From Clostridium sp. (GTDB lineage Bacteria; Bacillota; Clostridia; Clostridiales; Clostridiaceae), in contig NZ_JAGHFX010000014.1 of NCBI RefSeq assembly GCF_017888565.1, positions 1-59,775 of the forward strand: DNA of 59,775 nucleotides, read 5' to 3'. Positions 5,372 to 14,715 of this stretch are shown one piece after another. A program made the translations under genes and the position numbers. The number at the start of each line of letters is the position of its first letter. Within the stretch, counting starts at the first letter, position 1. The notes under the pieces were generated by a model. That model saw nothing but the letters and a program-made list of their open reading frames with translations. It made no database searches and had not been told where the DNA came from.

Positions 5372-8326
5372 ATGAATTTAAAGTTAAAAAGAAAGCTTGG
5401 AATAATTACATGTGGATTTTTAATTTCATCAATATTATTTCAAGCTAGAGATGTAAAAACTGTAAATGCAAGTAGTAATGGACAAGTAAAATTAGGTATC
5501 GATAATTTAGATAAGAATTTAAGCATTTTTGAAGGAAAAAGGGTAGGGTTAATAACAAATCCATCTGGTATGGATAGTAATTTTAAAAGTTCTATAGATG
5601 TATTATATGAAAAGACAAATCTAACAACCTTATTTGCTGCTGAGCATGGAATTAGAGGAAATGCACAAGCAGGGGATAATGTAGGAAATGAAGTTGATGA
5701 AGTTACTGGACTTCCAGTTCATAGTTTATATGGATCAACTAAAAAGCCAACTCCAGAAATGCTAGAAAATGTTGATATAGTAGCTTATGATATGCAAGAT
5801 GTAGGAGCTAGATTTTACACATATATAAATACACTAGCCTATGCAATGGAGGCATGTGCAGAAAATAATAAAACATTTGTTGTATTTGATAGACCTAATC
5901 CAATTGGTGGAGAAGTACAAGGTAATTTACTTAATCCCGATTTTAGCTCCTTTGTTGGGATGTATCCTATAGTTCAAAGGTATGGAATGACAGTTGGAGA
6001 ATATGCTAAGTTTATAAATGAAGAATTTAATATAAATTGTAAACTTGAAGTTGTTGAAATGGAAGGCTGGACTCGTGATATGTATTATGATGAAACAGGG
6101 TTAAATACATGGGTAATGCCATCTCCGAATATGCCTACTCTAACTACCTCAATAGTTTATACTGGAACTTGTGTTTTTGAAGGGACAAATGTTTCAGAAG
6201 GAAGAGGAACAACAAGACCTTTTGAATTAATTGGTGCACCTTGGATTGAACCAATGGATCTTAGTAATAAATTAAATTCTTTAGGTTTACCAGGAGTAAA
6301 ATTTAGAGCTGCATCATTTACTCCAACATTTTCAAAATATTCAGCATCAGATACTGCAAATTATCCAACAGGAAAGAATCAAGTTTGTGGTGGAGTTCAA
6401 GTTTATGTAACTGATAGAGATAATTTTAATGCTGTTAAAACTGGATATGCAATGTTATATACAATTAGAGATATGTATCCAGATAAGTTCCAATACTTAA
6501 GTACTAATTTTATAGATAAGTTAACAGGTAACAGCTATGTAAGAGAGGGAAAATATACGTTAGAAGAACTATTTGCAATAGTAGATAAGGAGTCTAATGA
6601 ATTTAAAGCTAAAACAGAAAAATATTATATTTACCAAGAGTCAAATAGTGGTGGAGAAAATGTAAGCAATATTAAACTTGGTATAGATAATATAGAAGAA
6701 AGCTTAGATATATTTAAAGATAAAAAAGTAGGACTTATAACAAATCCATCTGGTATGGATAGTAATTTTAAAAGTTCTATAGATGTATTATACGAAAAAA
6801 CTAATTTGACAACATTATTTGCTGCTGAACATGGAATTAGAGGATATGCACAAGCTGGAGATAGTGTTGGAAATGAAGTAGATAATATTACTGGACTTCC
6901 AGTTCATAGTTTGTATGGATCAACTAAAAAGCCAACTCCAGAAATGCTTGAAAACGTTGATATAGTAGCTTATGATATGCAAGATGTAGGAGCTAGATTC
7001 TACACATATATAAATACACTAGCTTATGCAATGGAGGCATGTGCAGAAAATAATAAAACATTTGTTGTATTTGATAGACCTAATCCTATATCAAGTGAAG
7101 TACAAGGAAATATACTTGATCCTGAATTTAGTTCATTTGTTGGAATGTATCCTATAGTTCAAAGATATGGATTAACTGTTGGTGAATATGCTCAATATAT
7201 TAATGACAAATTTAATATTAATTGTGATTTGAAAGTAGTTAAAATGAGTGGATGGTCACAAGAAATGTATTATGATGAAACAGGATTAGATACATGGGTA
7301 ATGCCTTCACCAAATATGCCAACTTTAGATACAGCAATAGTATATACAGCAACTTGTGTTTTTGAAGGAACAAATTTATCAGAAGGAAGAGGAACAACAA
7401 GACCATTCGAACTAATAGGTGCTCCATGGATAAATCCAATAAATTTAGCTAATGAACTTAACTCTCTAGGGTTACCAGGAGTAAAATTTAGAGCAGCTTC
7501 ATTTACGCCACAGATATCAAAGTATTCAGCATCAGATACTGCAAATTATCCAACTGGGAAAAATCAAGTTTGTGGTGGAGTTCAAGTATATGTAACAGAT
7601 AGGGATAGCTTTAATTCAGTTAAGACAGGCTATGCTATGTTATATACAGTTAGAGATATGTATCCAGATAAGTTCCAATATTTAAGCACTAATTTCATTG
7701 ACAAGCTAACTGGAAATAGTTATGTAAGAGAGGGAAAATATACATTAGAAGAATTATTTGCAATAGTAGATAAAGAATCTAGTGAATTTAAATCTGATAT
7801 AGAAAAATATAGAATATACGTACCAGCATCAACTATTAATAATGTTCCTGTTATAACTTCAAATGATAAAACATTAAAATTAAATGAAAACTTTGATCCA
7901 TTAAAAGATGTAACAGCTTATGATGAAGAGGATGGAGATTTAACATCATCTATAAAAGTTGTAGAGAATACTGTAGATACTAGTAAGGTTGGAGAATATG
8001 TAGTGAACTACAGTGTTTCTGATAGTAATGGTGCTAGTACTTCTAAAAAAATAAATGTTACAGTTAAAGAAGATAATAGTACACCTAAACCAGATGATAA
8101 CAATAATAAGCCAGAAGAACCATCAAAACCAGATGATAATAAGCCTGGAGAAGCTCCTAAACCAAATGATAATAATAGTGAACCAAATAATAACTCAGGA
8201 AGTTTGCCTCAAACTGGTAGTACTGTAAATAGTTCATTATTATTAATAGTTATATCTTTATTTATGATATATATGGGAAAAGGATTTTTAGAAGATAAGT
8301 CTAAGAAAGCAGTAGATAAAAAGTAA
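5372..8326 (+). CDS. Cell-wall-anchored protein with two tandem DUF1343/NamZ (GH171) domains
   Basis: The order is a signal peptide (1-34), GH171 copy 1 (about 40-430), GH171 copy 2 (about 435-825), a DUF5011-type Ig-like domain (about 830-905, DVTAYDEEDGDLTSSI), an Asn/Pro/Asp/Lys-rich wall-spanning linker, and LPQTG (945) with a hydrophobic tail and positive end. The copies are offset by 395 residues and nearly identical. Each retains AEHGIRG, with Glu91 and Glu486 at the position of the proposed catalytic Glu of NamZ, and VFDRPNPI. GH171 NamZ enzymes are exo-beta-N-acetylmuramidases that release MurNAc from peptidoglycan ends. Sortase attachment would place this one on the cell surface, for wall turnover or MurNAc scavenging. 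GGGG ribosome binding site before the ATG. Confidence 0.88.
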   Translation: MNLKLKRKLGIITCGFLISSILFQARDVKTVNASSNGQVKLGIDNLDKNLSIFEGKRVGLITNPSGMDSNFKSSIDVLYEKTNLTTLFAAEHGIRGNAQAGDNVGNEVDEVTGLPVHSLYGSTKKPTPEMLENVDIVAYDMQDVGARFYTYINTLAYAMEACAENNKTFVVFDRPNPIGGEVQGNLLNPDFSSFVGMYPIVQRYGMTVGEYAKFINEEFNINCKLEVVEMEGWTRDMYYDETGLNTWVMPSPNMPTLTTSIVYTGTCVFEGTNVSEGRGTTRPFELIGAPWIEPMDLSNKLNSLGLPGVKFRAASFTPTFSKYSASDTANYPTGKNQVCGGVQVYVTDRDNFNAVKTGYAMLYTIRDMYPDKFQYLSTNFIDKLTGNSYVREGKYTLEELFAIVDKESNEFKAKTEKYYIYQESNSGGENVSNIKLGIDNIEESLDIFKDKKVGLITNPSGMDSNFKSSIDVLYEKTNLTTLFAAEHGIRGYAQAGDSVGNEVDNITGLPVHSLYGSTKKPTPEMLENVDIVAYDMQDVGARFYTYINTLAYAMEACAENNKTFVVFDRPNPISSEVQGNILDPEFSSFVGMYPIVQRYGLTVGEYAQYINDKFNINCDLKVVKMSGWSQEMYYDETGLDTWVMPSPNMPTLDTAIVYTATCVFEGTNLSEGRGTTRPFELIGAPWINPINLANELNSLGLPGVKFRAASFTPQISKYSASDTANYPTGKNQVCGGVQVYVTDRDSFNSVKTGYAMLYTVRDMYPDKFQYLSTNFIDKLTGNSYVREGKYTLEELFAIVDKESSEFKSDIEKYRIYVPASTINNVPVITSNDKTLKLNENFDPLKDVTAYDEEDGDLTSSIKVVENTVDTSKVGEYVVNYSVSDSNGASTSKKINVTVKEDNSTPKPDDNNNKPEEPSKPDDNKPGEAPKPNDNNSEPNNNSGSLPQTGSTVNSSLLLIVISLFMIYMGKGFLEDKSKKAVDKK

Positions 8327-8392
8327 ATTTATGATGTTAATAATAATAAGAACTTTTATAAAATTAAATATTTAGAAGATTTATATTAATTA

Positions 8393-8443
8393 AAAAGCTA
8401 TAATCATAAAAGAATTAAAATTCATTTATTGATTATAGCTTTT
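8393..8443 (+). terminator. Intrinsic terminator after the GH171 gene
   Basis: A 14-bp stem AAAAGCTATAATCA / TGATTATAGCTTTT. Confidence 0.75.
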
Positions 8444-8879
8444 ATATTTATTTAACCTAATTTAGATGAATATATTATTAAAATAAATTATATTCAATGT
8501 AACATAATATTTATAGAAATTCTTTATTTAATCTTATTTATGAATTGCGAACTAAAAAATATCGCATAGTATTAAAAATTTAAAAACAAAATCACACATA
8601 AGAAAACTATCCAATAAATGAAACTAAGAAGAGAATTACAAATTACATACGTGTAAAAAATTATTTTAATAATTCAATATTTTAAATTTGGTTTTGTAAT
8701 AGAAATACTCGTAAATGATAATAAAAAATTAAATAAATAGAATTAATGCATTTATACTAAATTGTAAATTATGGTATAATTACTAAAAATGTATAATTAA
8801 TATATGTTTAAAAATACATAGATACACTAATAGAGTTTTAAAAAGTTATAGTTTTATAAATAATTAAGGGGGAAAGTAT
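8444..8879. other. Intergenic region with a reverse-oriented intergenic repeat and a promoter
   Basis: It contains, at 8541-8573, the reverse complement of the terminator half of the inverted-repeat element seen at 34976, 35631 and 37441. A promoter-like TATGGTATAATTA at 8771-8783 precedes the next small gene. Confidence 0.5.
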
Positions 8880-9050
8880 GTGGAGATATTATCTGTTATA
8901 ATTATTTTACTTCAAATAGCTATACCAGTAGCATTAATAATATTTATAATAAGAATACTGATAATTCAAAAAAGGCTTAAAAATGAAATAGAAAAATTAA
9001 ATATACAATTAAAAGAAATAATTGATAAAAAAAGTAAGGAGAAAAAATAG
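8880..9050 (+). CDS. Small single-pass membrane protein (56 aa)
   Basis: The GTG start lies 6 bases after GGGGGAAAG. One N-terminal membrane span (VIIILLQIAIPVALIIFIIRI) is followed by a charged helical tail (QKRLKNEIEKLNIQLKEI) likely to form a coiled coil. It is similar in plan to DUF4083-like proteins; function unknown. It sits just upstream of the acetyltransferase gene and may be co-transcribed. Confidence 0.6.
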   Translation: MEILSVIIILLQIAIPVALIIFIIRILIIQKRLKNEIEKLNIQLKEIIDKKSKEKK

Positions 9051-9075
9051 AATATCAGACTGGTAGGAGGACATA

Positions 9076-9672
9076 ATGGATATAAAAATAAGAATGGTTA
9101 GTGAAAATGATGTAGAAGAAATATTAAGAATATATGAACCATATGTAAAGGACACAGCAATAACTTTTGAATATGAAGTACCAGTAGTTGATGAATTTAG
9201 AAATCGTATTAGAAAAATATCTAAAGATTATCCTTATTTAGTTTGTGTTTTAGATAAAAAAATAATAGGATATGCATATTCATATAGACATAAAGAAAGA
9301 GCAGCATATCAATGGAATGTTGAATTATCTGTTTATATTGATAATGCATACCTACGTTATGGACTTGGAAAAGCTTTTTATACAGCTTTAATTGAAATAT
9401 CTAAACTTCAAAATATCAAAAATATTTATGGAGGAGTCACTTCTAATAATGTAAATAGTGAGAAATTGCATGAGTATTTTGGATTTAAGAAGATAGGAGT
9501 TTACCATAATACTGGATATAAATTTGGCAAATGGCATGATGTAGTTTGGTTTGAAAAAAGTATCAATGAAGATTATTGTGAACCAAAGCCTTTATTATCA
9601 ATTAAAAATGTTGACCAAGGTCTAGTTAACGATATTATGGATGAATGCCGTAAGCTAATAAAAATATTATGA
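9076..9672 (+). CDS. GNAT acetyltransferase, phosphinothricin/methionine-sulfoximine type (Pat/YwnH-like)
   Basis: The 198-aa protein opens with IRMVSENDVEEILRIYEPYV and TAITFEYEVP, both typical of the PAT/YwnH group. The acetyl-CoA-binding segment is SVYIDNAYLRYGLGKAFYTAL, with the unusual GLG form of the Q/RxxGxG/A motif. LHEYFGFKKIGVYHNTGYKFG and WHDVVWFEKSI are conserved C-terminal signatures. The family acetylates small amino-acid-like substrates such as phosphinothricin or methionine sulfoximine. About 30 residues follow the usual end. AGGAGG ribosome binding site. The stop overlaps a possible ATG of the next gene. Confidence 0.8.
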   Translation: MDIKIRMVSENDVEEILRIYEPYVKDTAITFEYEVPVVDEFRNRIRKISKDYPYLVCVLDKKIIGYAYSYRHKERAAYQWNVELSVYIDNAYLRYGLGKAFYTALIEISKLQNIKNIYGGVTSNNVNSEKLHEYFGFKKIGVYHNTGYKFGKWHDVVWFEKSINEDYCEPKPLLSIKNVDQGLVNDIMDECRKLIKIL

Positions 9673-9683
9673 AAGGGATTATT

Positions 9684-10067
9684 ATGAAAGAAATATTATA
9701 TATGTCACACTGTGTTTTTCCAACACCTGATATTAAAAGAACAGCAGCTTATTATAAAAAAACATTAGGATTTAGAGTAGAAGAATATCTAGATGTAAAG
9801 GAACCTCATATTTGTTTGTATCGAGATTTTACTGAAATTATTTTAACAAAGTCAAATGGACAAGAGGTAATTCCAAATAGAAAATTATATGGATATGGCT
9901 ATGATGCATACTTTATAACAGATAATCAAGAAATTTTACAAGAGGAATTAAAAAATTCAGGAGCTAAAATTGTTCGAAAGTTATCATACACTGATTATCA
10001 TAATAAAGAGTTTGTTATTGAAGATATCGATGGAAGATGGATATGTTTTGGAATAAAAGAATCTTAG
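9684..10067 (+). CDS. VOC-family (glyoxalase/bleomycin-resistance-like) protein
   Basis: A 127-aa single-domain vicinal-oxygen-chelate protein: FPTPDIKRTAAYYKKTLGF is the typical first beta-alpha motif and EFVIEDIDGRWICFG the C-terminal one. The ATG at 9684 is preferred over the in-frame ATG at 9669 because AAAGGGA lies before it. The family includes drug-binding and metal-dependent enzymes; substrate unknown. It is probably co-transcribed with the acetyltransferase upstream. Confidence 0.75.
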   Translation: MKEILYMSHCVFPTPDIKRTAAYYKKTLGFRVEEYLDVKEPHICLYRDFTEIILTKSNGQEVIPNRKLYGYGYDAYFITDNQEILQEELKNSGAKIVRKLSYTDYHNKEFVIEDIDGRWICFGIKES

Positions 10068-10087
10068 AAGTACTAAAGGAGATAATG

Positions 10088-10414
10088 ATGAAATTTAAAT
10101 TAGAGGATCTAATAAGAGTTCTAAATGTAAATGTATTAGAAAATGATACTTGCGTTGAAATGAATTTTTCTATTGATGATGATTTAGAATATGGAGACTG
10201 TTGGTTAGGTAAAACGTCAAACAATGATAATAATAAAGAAATTTATTGGTACGGACTAGTTGAGGATGGGTCACAAGCTTATAATTATGATTACTTAGAG
10301 GAACTTTTAAGTGCAAAAGTGTTTAAAGGTAATAACATACGTGATATATGGGAAAGAGTTACTTGGTACTCATTAAATGGATGTGATGTAGAGGAGATGT
10401 TAGAATACATTTAG
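10088..10414 (+). CDS. Hypothetical soluble protein (108 aa)
   Basis: AAAGGAG precedes adjacent ATG codons at 10085 and 10088, the second better spaced. It is acidic, with no signal peptide or membrane segment: DLEYGDCWLGKTS, YWYGLVEDGSQAYNYDYLEE and IRDIWERVTWYSLNGCDVEE. I do not recognise a named family. It follows the VOC gene by 20 bases and is probably in the same operon. Confidence 0.6.
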   Translation: MKFKLEDLIRVLNVNVLENDTCVEMNFSIDDDLEYGDCWLGKTSNNDNNKEIYWYGLVEDGSQAYNYDYLEELLSAKVFKGNNIRDIWERVTWYSLNGCDVEEMLEYI

Positions 10415-10921
10415 TATATCTATATTAACACTTTTTATTATTTTCTTTAAAAATTTTTATGTAATGAATAATATTTTAAAAAATAAATGACAGTGGATCA
10501 AGTCCTTAGCGTATAAATATGAAGTGATTTCTAAGAAAAAGATAAATGATTCTTTAGTTGAGGCAAAAATAAAATTTTATTGGGAGACTTCGTATTCACC
10601 TACTGAAATTACTGAAACAACATTAATAATTGTTAAAGTTGATGATGTTTAGTGTGTAAAAGAAGTAAAGTAGAAATAAATATTTAAGAGTGGTAATATG
10701 CGGTTAGAAAAAGAAATGTTTGATTAATAATAAATACAGCAAAAGGTGATGAAAGAATTAGAGTTATTTTTTACTTTGCTGTTAGTGTTGGAAAATAAGA
10801 AAAATATATGTATAAATGGTTATATTAAGAGGGGTGGAATAAATTTTTAAAAACATGTCCTTCTGGAAAAGTAAAAGAAACATATAAATAAATTATGAGA
10901 TGAGGGTGAATTGGAGGTTAT
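10415..10921. other. Gene-debris region
   Basis: No intact gene. The frame 10491-10652 reads QWIKSLAYKYEVISKKKIND, then FYWETSYSPTEITETTLIIV, like the C-terminal strand pair of a small secreted protein with no start. Further short frames at about 10700-10880 have ribosome-binding-site-like sequences but stop at once. It looks like decayed coding DNA. Confidence 0.45.
10491..10652 (+). pseudogene. C-terminal fragment of an unidentified gene
   Basis: A 53-codon open stretch with coding character (LVEAKIKFYWE, EITETTLIIVKVDDV) and no start codon or ribosome binding site; stops precede it in frame. Confidence 0.4.
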
Positions 10922-11215
10922 ATGGTGGATAAAGAAAAACTATATTTTGAAATTGAGAATTCAGAAGAGTTTATTAATAGTAAATCAGAATATGACTTAG
11001 AAAAAGATGAAGTTAACTTTAATAAGTTAAGTAGCATAAGTAAAAATATAATTTTTGTTGGAATTGTTGCAGGACTTTACTCATTAATAAAAGATTACAA
11101 CGTAATGGGTATCTTATCTATTATAAAGTTATTTATTTGTATTTATATAAGTTACATTGCAAAAATAGTGATTAATGAATTAATAAATATCACAGATAAA
11201 CTTAATAAACATTAG
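10922..11215 (+). CDS. Small membrane protein, two spans (97 aa)
   Basis: GGAGGTTAT precedes the ATG. An acidic N-terminal half is followed by two hydrophobic segments (NIIFVGIVAGLYSLI and MGILSIIKLFICIYISYI) separated by a short loop. No known family recognised. Confidence 0.6.
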   Translation: MVDKEKLYFEIENSEEFINSKSEYDLEKDEVNFNKLSSISKNIIFVGIVAGLYSLIKDYNVMGILSIIKLFICIYISYIAKIVINELINITDKLNKH

Positions 11216-11309
11216 AAATATAAAGAATTTAAGTAAGTATATTTAAAATTATGAATTACGGGCTTACTACATATAATAAAGCAGTAAGCCTATAAGTATA
11301 ATAAGTAAA

Positions 11310-12074
11310 TTAAGTATTTTTAATATTTTTTAATGAGCTTACAAGTACATCTACACATTCTTGAATATAACCATCATCTGATTTATCAGTGCCTATTTCT
11401 ACTAATAATGAATTATTAGATAATTCCTGATTACGTTTTAAATGTTCAGCAGTAACATCATAGTAATATATTGATGCTTTAACTTTATCAGATTTTGAAA
11501 TCTCATTTACTAGTTGTTCTGCAAATTTATTATTTTCTTCAAAATGTGAATTATCTTTTGCAAGGACAAAAGTAATAATTTCAGGATCAGATTCAAAAGA
11601 ATCACTATTACTTCTATGAATATCTAAAAGGATTGCATTTTCATATTCAGACACATTTTTGGTTATAGATTCATTTGAAATTTTATATGAATTTATATAC
11701 TCTATACTTGATTGGGAGCTAATAAAACTACTGTTTAAGCCTTCATTATTAAATTTATGGTTGATTAAAGCGCCTAAATCAGTTACTTTAACTCCAGATT
11801 CATATTGTTCATCTGGATGACTATTATATATAACTATATCAGATGAAAATGGAATAGTAGAACTTGAATTATCTATAGTTATATTCTTAATAGTATCTAA
11901 TAGAGAGAGTGATGATTCATTATTATTTGAATCACTTGATTTAGTTATTTTTAAGTTATCTATTTTATTCGAATCTGATAATGTATTTTGTTTTCTTAAA
12001 TATACATACCCTAATGATGCACATACAGTTAGAAATATAACTGTTATAATAATATTTTTATGGATTTTCTTCAA
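11310..12074 (-). CDS. SpoIIP-like N-acetylmuramoyl-L-alanine amidase
   Basis: The TTG start sits 8 bases after AAGGAGG. An N-terminal membrane anchor (IIITVIFLTVCASLGYVYL) precedes a low-complexity linker. The extracellular domain has the three landmarks of SpoIIP: IVIYNSHPDEQY (usually HTHxSE), an AILLDIHRSNS segment, and a C-terminal SLLVEIGTDKSD. SpoIIP cleaves the stem peptide from glycan during engulfment. At 254 aa this is shorter than typical SpoIIP, and Pro replaces the usual Thr after the first His, so it may be a divergent paralogue rather than the sporulation protein. It is the only - strand gene in the first 17 kb. Confidence 0.7.
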   Translation of the reverse strand: MKKIHKNIIITVIFLTVCASLGYVYLRKQNTLSDSNKIDNLKITKSSDSNNNESSLSLLDTIKNITIDNSSSTIPFSSDIVIYNSHPDEQYESGVKVTDLGALINHKFNNEGLNSSFISSQSSIEYINSYKISNESITKNVSEYENAILLDIHRSNSDSFESDPEIITFVLAKDNSHFEENNKFAEQLVNEISKSDKVKASIYYYDVTAEHLKRNQELSNNSLLVEIGTDKSDDGYIQECVDVLVSSLKNIKNT

Positions 12075-12305
12075 AAGAATACACCTCCTTTCTTTAAAAG
12101 TATATTAAATAAATATTTATATTATGAAAGTAAATCGAAAGTAATTAATAATCTTACTAATTTTTGTGATGTATTAATAAATAAGTTAAATAGTCTCATG
12201 AAATATAAAATATAGGTTAGCAAATTTTAAATAATTATAAAAAATGAAAAATAAAGACTATTATATATTATAAAAATAAAAAATTATTTGATGGAGGGAT
12301 TTTAT

Positions 12306-12491
12306 ATGTTTGGAAAAGATAAAAAAGAAAAGAGATTCGTTATTAAAGAGGAGCAATTGTTAGGATTTGGAGCAATATATATTGTTGTTGATAATCATAC
12401 AGGAGTAAATTATTTAATGACTGTTGGAACAGGGCAGAATGGAGTTACACCGCTATTGGATTCTGATGGGAAGGTCATAGTTGATAGATAA
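12306..12491 (+). CDS. DUF6440-type small protein (61 aa)
   Basis: GGAGGG lies before the ATG at 12306, preferred over the in-frame ATG at 12291. KRFVIKEEQLLGFGAIYIVV, then NYLMTVGTGQNGVTPLLDSD and GKVIVDR fit the DUF6440 family of short beta-rich proteins. Cytosolic; function unknown. Confidence 0.7.
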   Translation: MFGKDKKEKRFVIKEEQLLGFGAIYIVVDNHTGVNYLMTVGTGQNGVTPLLDSDGKVIVDR

Positions 12492-12612
12492 AATTCAATT
12501 TATAAAAGATATAATTGTTTCTTTTATAAGTATAATGATTTCAACAGTTGCCTATTTTAAATCAAGAAATAATTTTACTAGAAATAGGATGATTATAAAG
12601 AAAGCAAAATAA
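12481..12612 (+). CDS. Possible tiny membrane protein (43 aa)
   Basis: A TTG start overlaps the end of the DUF6440 gene, with GGGAAGG 7 bases before it. One membrane span (DIIVSFISIMISTVAYF) is followed by a strongly basic tail (KSRNNFTRNRMIIKKAK). The plan is plausible for a membrane peptide but supported only by length, ribosome binding site and composition. Confidence 0.35.
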   Translation: MIDKIQFIKDIIVSFISIMISTVAYFKSRNNFTRNRMIIKKAK

Positions 12613-12696
12613 AATTTGCAAAATATATAGATAAATTATGTTATTAAGATTTATAGCAGAAAAGAGAATAATTGATAAAGAGGATGAGGATGAAAA

Positions 12697-13311
12697 ATGA
12701 ATAATAAATTATTAGATTGGGCAATTGAATTGCAAAGTATTGCGCAAGGTGGTTTATATTATTGCAAAGATAAGTTTGATATAGAAAGGTTTGAAAGGAT
12801 TAGAGAAATTTCAGCAGAAATGATAAGTTTACAATCAGATATTCCTTTAGATAAAGTGAAGAACTTATTTTGTAATGAAATTGGATATCAAACCCCTAAG
12901 TTAGATAGTAGAGCAGCAATATTTAAAGATAATAAAATTTTATTAGTTCAAGAAAACAATGCTACTTGGTCATTGCCAGGTGGGTGGGTAGATGTAGATT
13001 TATCAATAAAAGAAAACACAATAAAAGAAGTAAAAGAAGAGGCAGGTTTAAATGTTACAGCAGATATGATTATTGCTGTTCAAGATAGAGAAAAGCATAA
13101 TTTACCAATATATGCTTATAAAGTATGTAAAGTTTTTGTTCTATGTTCTTTAATAGATGGAGAATTTAAGAAAAATATTGAAACAATAAAAAGTGATTAT
13201 TTTTCATTAGATAATTTGCCATTATTAGCAACAGAAAAAAATAACGAAGAGCAAATAAAAATGTGTTTTGAAGCGTATCAAAGTACAAATTGGAAAACAT
13301 TATTTGACTAG
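12697..13311 (+). CDS. Nudix hydrolase with N-terminal helical domain
   Basis: 204 aa. The N-terminal 60 residues (LLDWAIELQSIAQGGLYY...DIERFERIREISAEMI) match the helical domain of CDP-choline/ADP-ribose-type Nudix enzymes of Firmicutes. The Nudix region is TWSLPGGWVDVDLSIKEN, then TIKEVKEEAGLNV. The REUXEEXGU part is KEVKEEAGL and the first Glu of the canonical box is replaced, as is usual in this subgroup. Likely hydrolyses a nucleoside-diphosphate derivative; substrate not determined. Confidence 0.8.
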   Translation: MNNKLLDWAIELQSIAQGGLYYCKDKFDIERFERIREISAEMISLQSDIPLDKVKNLFCNEIGYQTPKLDSRAAIFKDNKILLVQENNATWSLPGGWVDVDLSIKENTIKEVKEEAGLNVTADMIIAVQDREKHNLPIYAYKVCKVFVLCSLIDGEFKKNIETIKSDYFSLDNLPLLATEKNNEEQIKMCFEAYQSTNWKTLFD

Positions 13312-13353
13312 ATTCTATTTACGTAAATTAAATGTGGTTATGGAGGAATAAAT

Positions 13354-13818
13354 ATGGTTAAAGAAATAAGAAGAAAAGATAGAAAAATAGAAGCTTCAGA
13401 AGCAATAGACATATTAAAAAAATGCGAATATGGAATTTTATCTACAGTAGATGAGAATGGATATCCATATGGAATCCCATTGAGTTATGTTTATGCAAAT
13501 GATTCAATATATTTTCATAGTTCAGTAGAAGGGCATAAGTTGGAAAATATAAAGAACAATGATAAAGTATCGTTTTGTGTAGTTGGACAAACTGATGTAT
13601 TACCAGATAAATTTAGTACTAAATATGAAAGTGTAATAATATTTGGAAGAGCAAAAGAAGTATTTGAAGATGAAAAGAAGGAAGCTCTCTTAGAATTAAT
13701 TAAAAAATATTCAGTAGATTATATGGAAAAGGGTAAAGTATACATTAAAAATGCAAGTACTAAAACTAAAGTTATAAAGGTAGGTATTGATCATATATCT
13801 GGAAAGGCAAGAAGATAA
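13354..13818 (+). CDS. NimA-like pyridoxamine 5'-phosphate oxidase-fold flavoprotein
   Basis: A 154-aa cytosolic protein. MVKEIRRKDRKIEASEAIDI, then CEYGILSTVDENGYPYGIPL and IYFHSSVEGHKLENI are the standard opening of the 5-nitroimidazole-resistance-type FMN proteins; the His of FHSSVEGHK lies near the active site. KVSFCVVGQTDVLPDKFSTK and ESVIIFGRAKEV continue the barrel. The family reduces or binds small substrates with FMN; a nitroimidazole role is possible but not shown. Good AGGAGG-like ribosome binding site. Confidence 0.8.
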   Translation: MVKEIRRKDRKIEASEAIDILKKCEYGILSTVDENGYPYGIPLSYVYANDSIYFHSSVEGHKLENIKNNDKVSFCVVGQTDVLPDKFSTKYESVIIFGRAKEVFEDEKKEALLELIKKYSVDYMEKGKVYIKNASTKTKVIKVGIDHISGKARR

Positions 13819-13839
13819 TTTCTATATGGAGATAAATTG

Positions 13840-14106
13840 ATGAAAAAAATACTATATAAAAATCCAGTAATGGCAGCAATAATAATAAATTTATTTACAT
13901 TGTTCTTATTAATCTACTCAATTAATGAAAGGATATCATTTCTTTTTATGATACCATTTTTTACTGGTGTTCTGAATAGAAATATAATGGATAATGGAGA
14001 ATATATAACTAATAAGAATAAAATTATAATTGTTTCTAGCTTTTTATTAATATTAGCTATTTATTTAATTTATGGGTTTAATATTATTCGTTTAAGAAAC
14101 TCATAA
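13840..14106 (+). CDS. Small membrane protein (88 aa)
   Basis: Three hydrophobic segments (AAIIINLFTLFLLIYSI, SFLFMIPFFTGVL, IIIVSSFLLILAIYLIYGF). It begins ATG at 13840 after GGAG and lies 21 bases after the NimA-like gene, so it may share its transcript. Family not recognised. Confidence 0.55.
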   Translation: MKKILYKNPVMAAIIINLFTLFLLIYSINERISFLFMIPFFTGVLNRNIMDNGEYITNKNKIIIVSSFLLILAIYLIYGFNIIRLRNS

Positions 14107-14234
14107 AAATTGTAATTCATTAGCAAGGATTGAAAATAAGATGTTCGATATTCAATATTAAATAATAGAATTTAAATGTTCACCTTTTACTATGTTAAAA
14201 AGTTATATATACATGGTACCATAAAAGATAACTT

Positions 14235-14545
14235 ATGAGGGGAGAGAGGGCAATTAGAGATGCTGTATATAATTTAGTGAAAAATGACTTATCTTTAGCT
14301 TATAAGTATTTAATTTCAATAGGAGAATATAAGGAAGATTCATAAGATATTATTTAAGAAACTTTTATTAAAGTGCATGAAAAATGTGTATATTAATAGA
14401 TCAAAATGTTAAGTTATGAGTGTTTAATGTTGCTATTAATAGATTTTATACATTACATAAAAGAAGCAAGATTAATTTTAAAGTTTCAGATTAACTGTTA
14501 AAATATTAAAAGTGACTTTTAAATGATTATTATAAAGTTACTTAA
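14235..14545 (+). pseudogene. Decayed ECF-type sigma factor
   Basis: The frame starts MRGERAIRDAVYNLVKNDLS and continues LAYKYLISIGEYKEDS. A stop follows, then DII, another stop, and ETFIKVHEKCVY, as in sigma region 2 with two nonsense codons. After a frame change comes VAINRFYTLHKRSKINFKVS, the interdomain part of such sigma factors. No sigma-4 region remains. Clearly non-functional. Confidence 0.6.
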
Positions 14546-14572
14546 ATATTAAGGTTTAATTCAAATATAATG

Positions 14573-14640
14573 AATAATTTGATTATATTGCGAATTAAGT
14601 AATAAGAATGTTCTTTGAAAATTAAATAGTACTGTATTGG
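14573..14640 (+). repeat. Intergenic element, promoter half
   Basis: ATATTGCGAATTAAGTAATA, then TTTGAAAATTAAATAGTACT and GTATT match the 3' half of the inverted-repeat elements at 34976-35091 and 37441-37566. It is directly followed by TATGTTATAATT, an extended -10 promoter (TATAAT at 14651) for the small gene at 14716. Confidence 0.6.
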
Positions 14641-14715
14641 GAAAATATGTTATAATTGCTTCGTAATAGTATTATATTTTTCGTGAACATACTTAAGGTG
14701 AAAGGAATGAATTAG

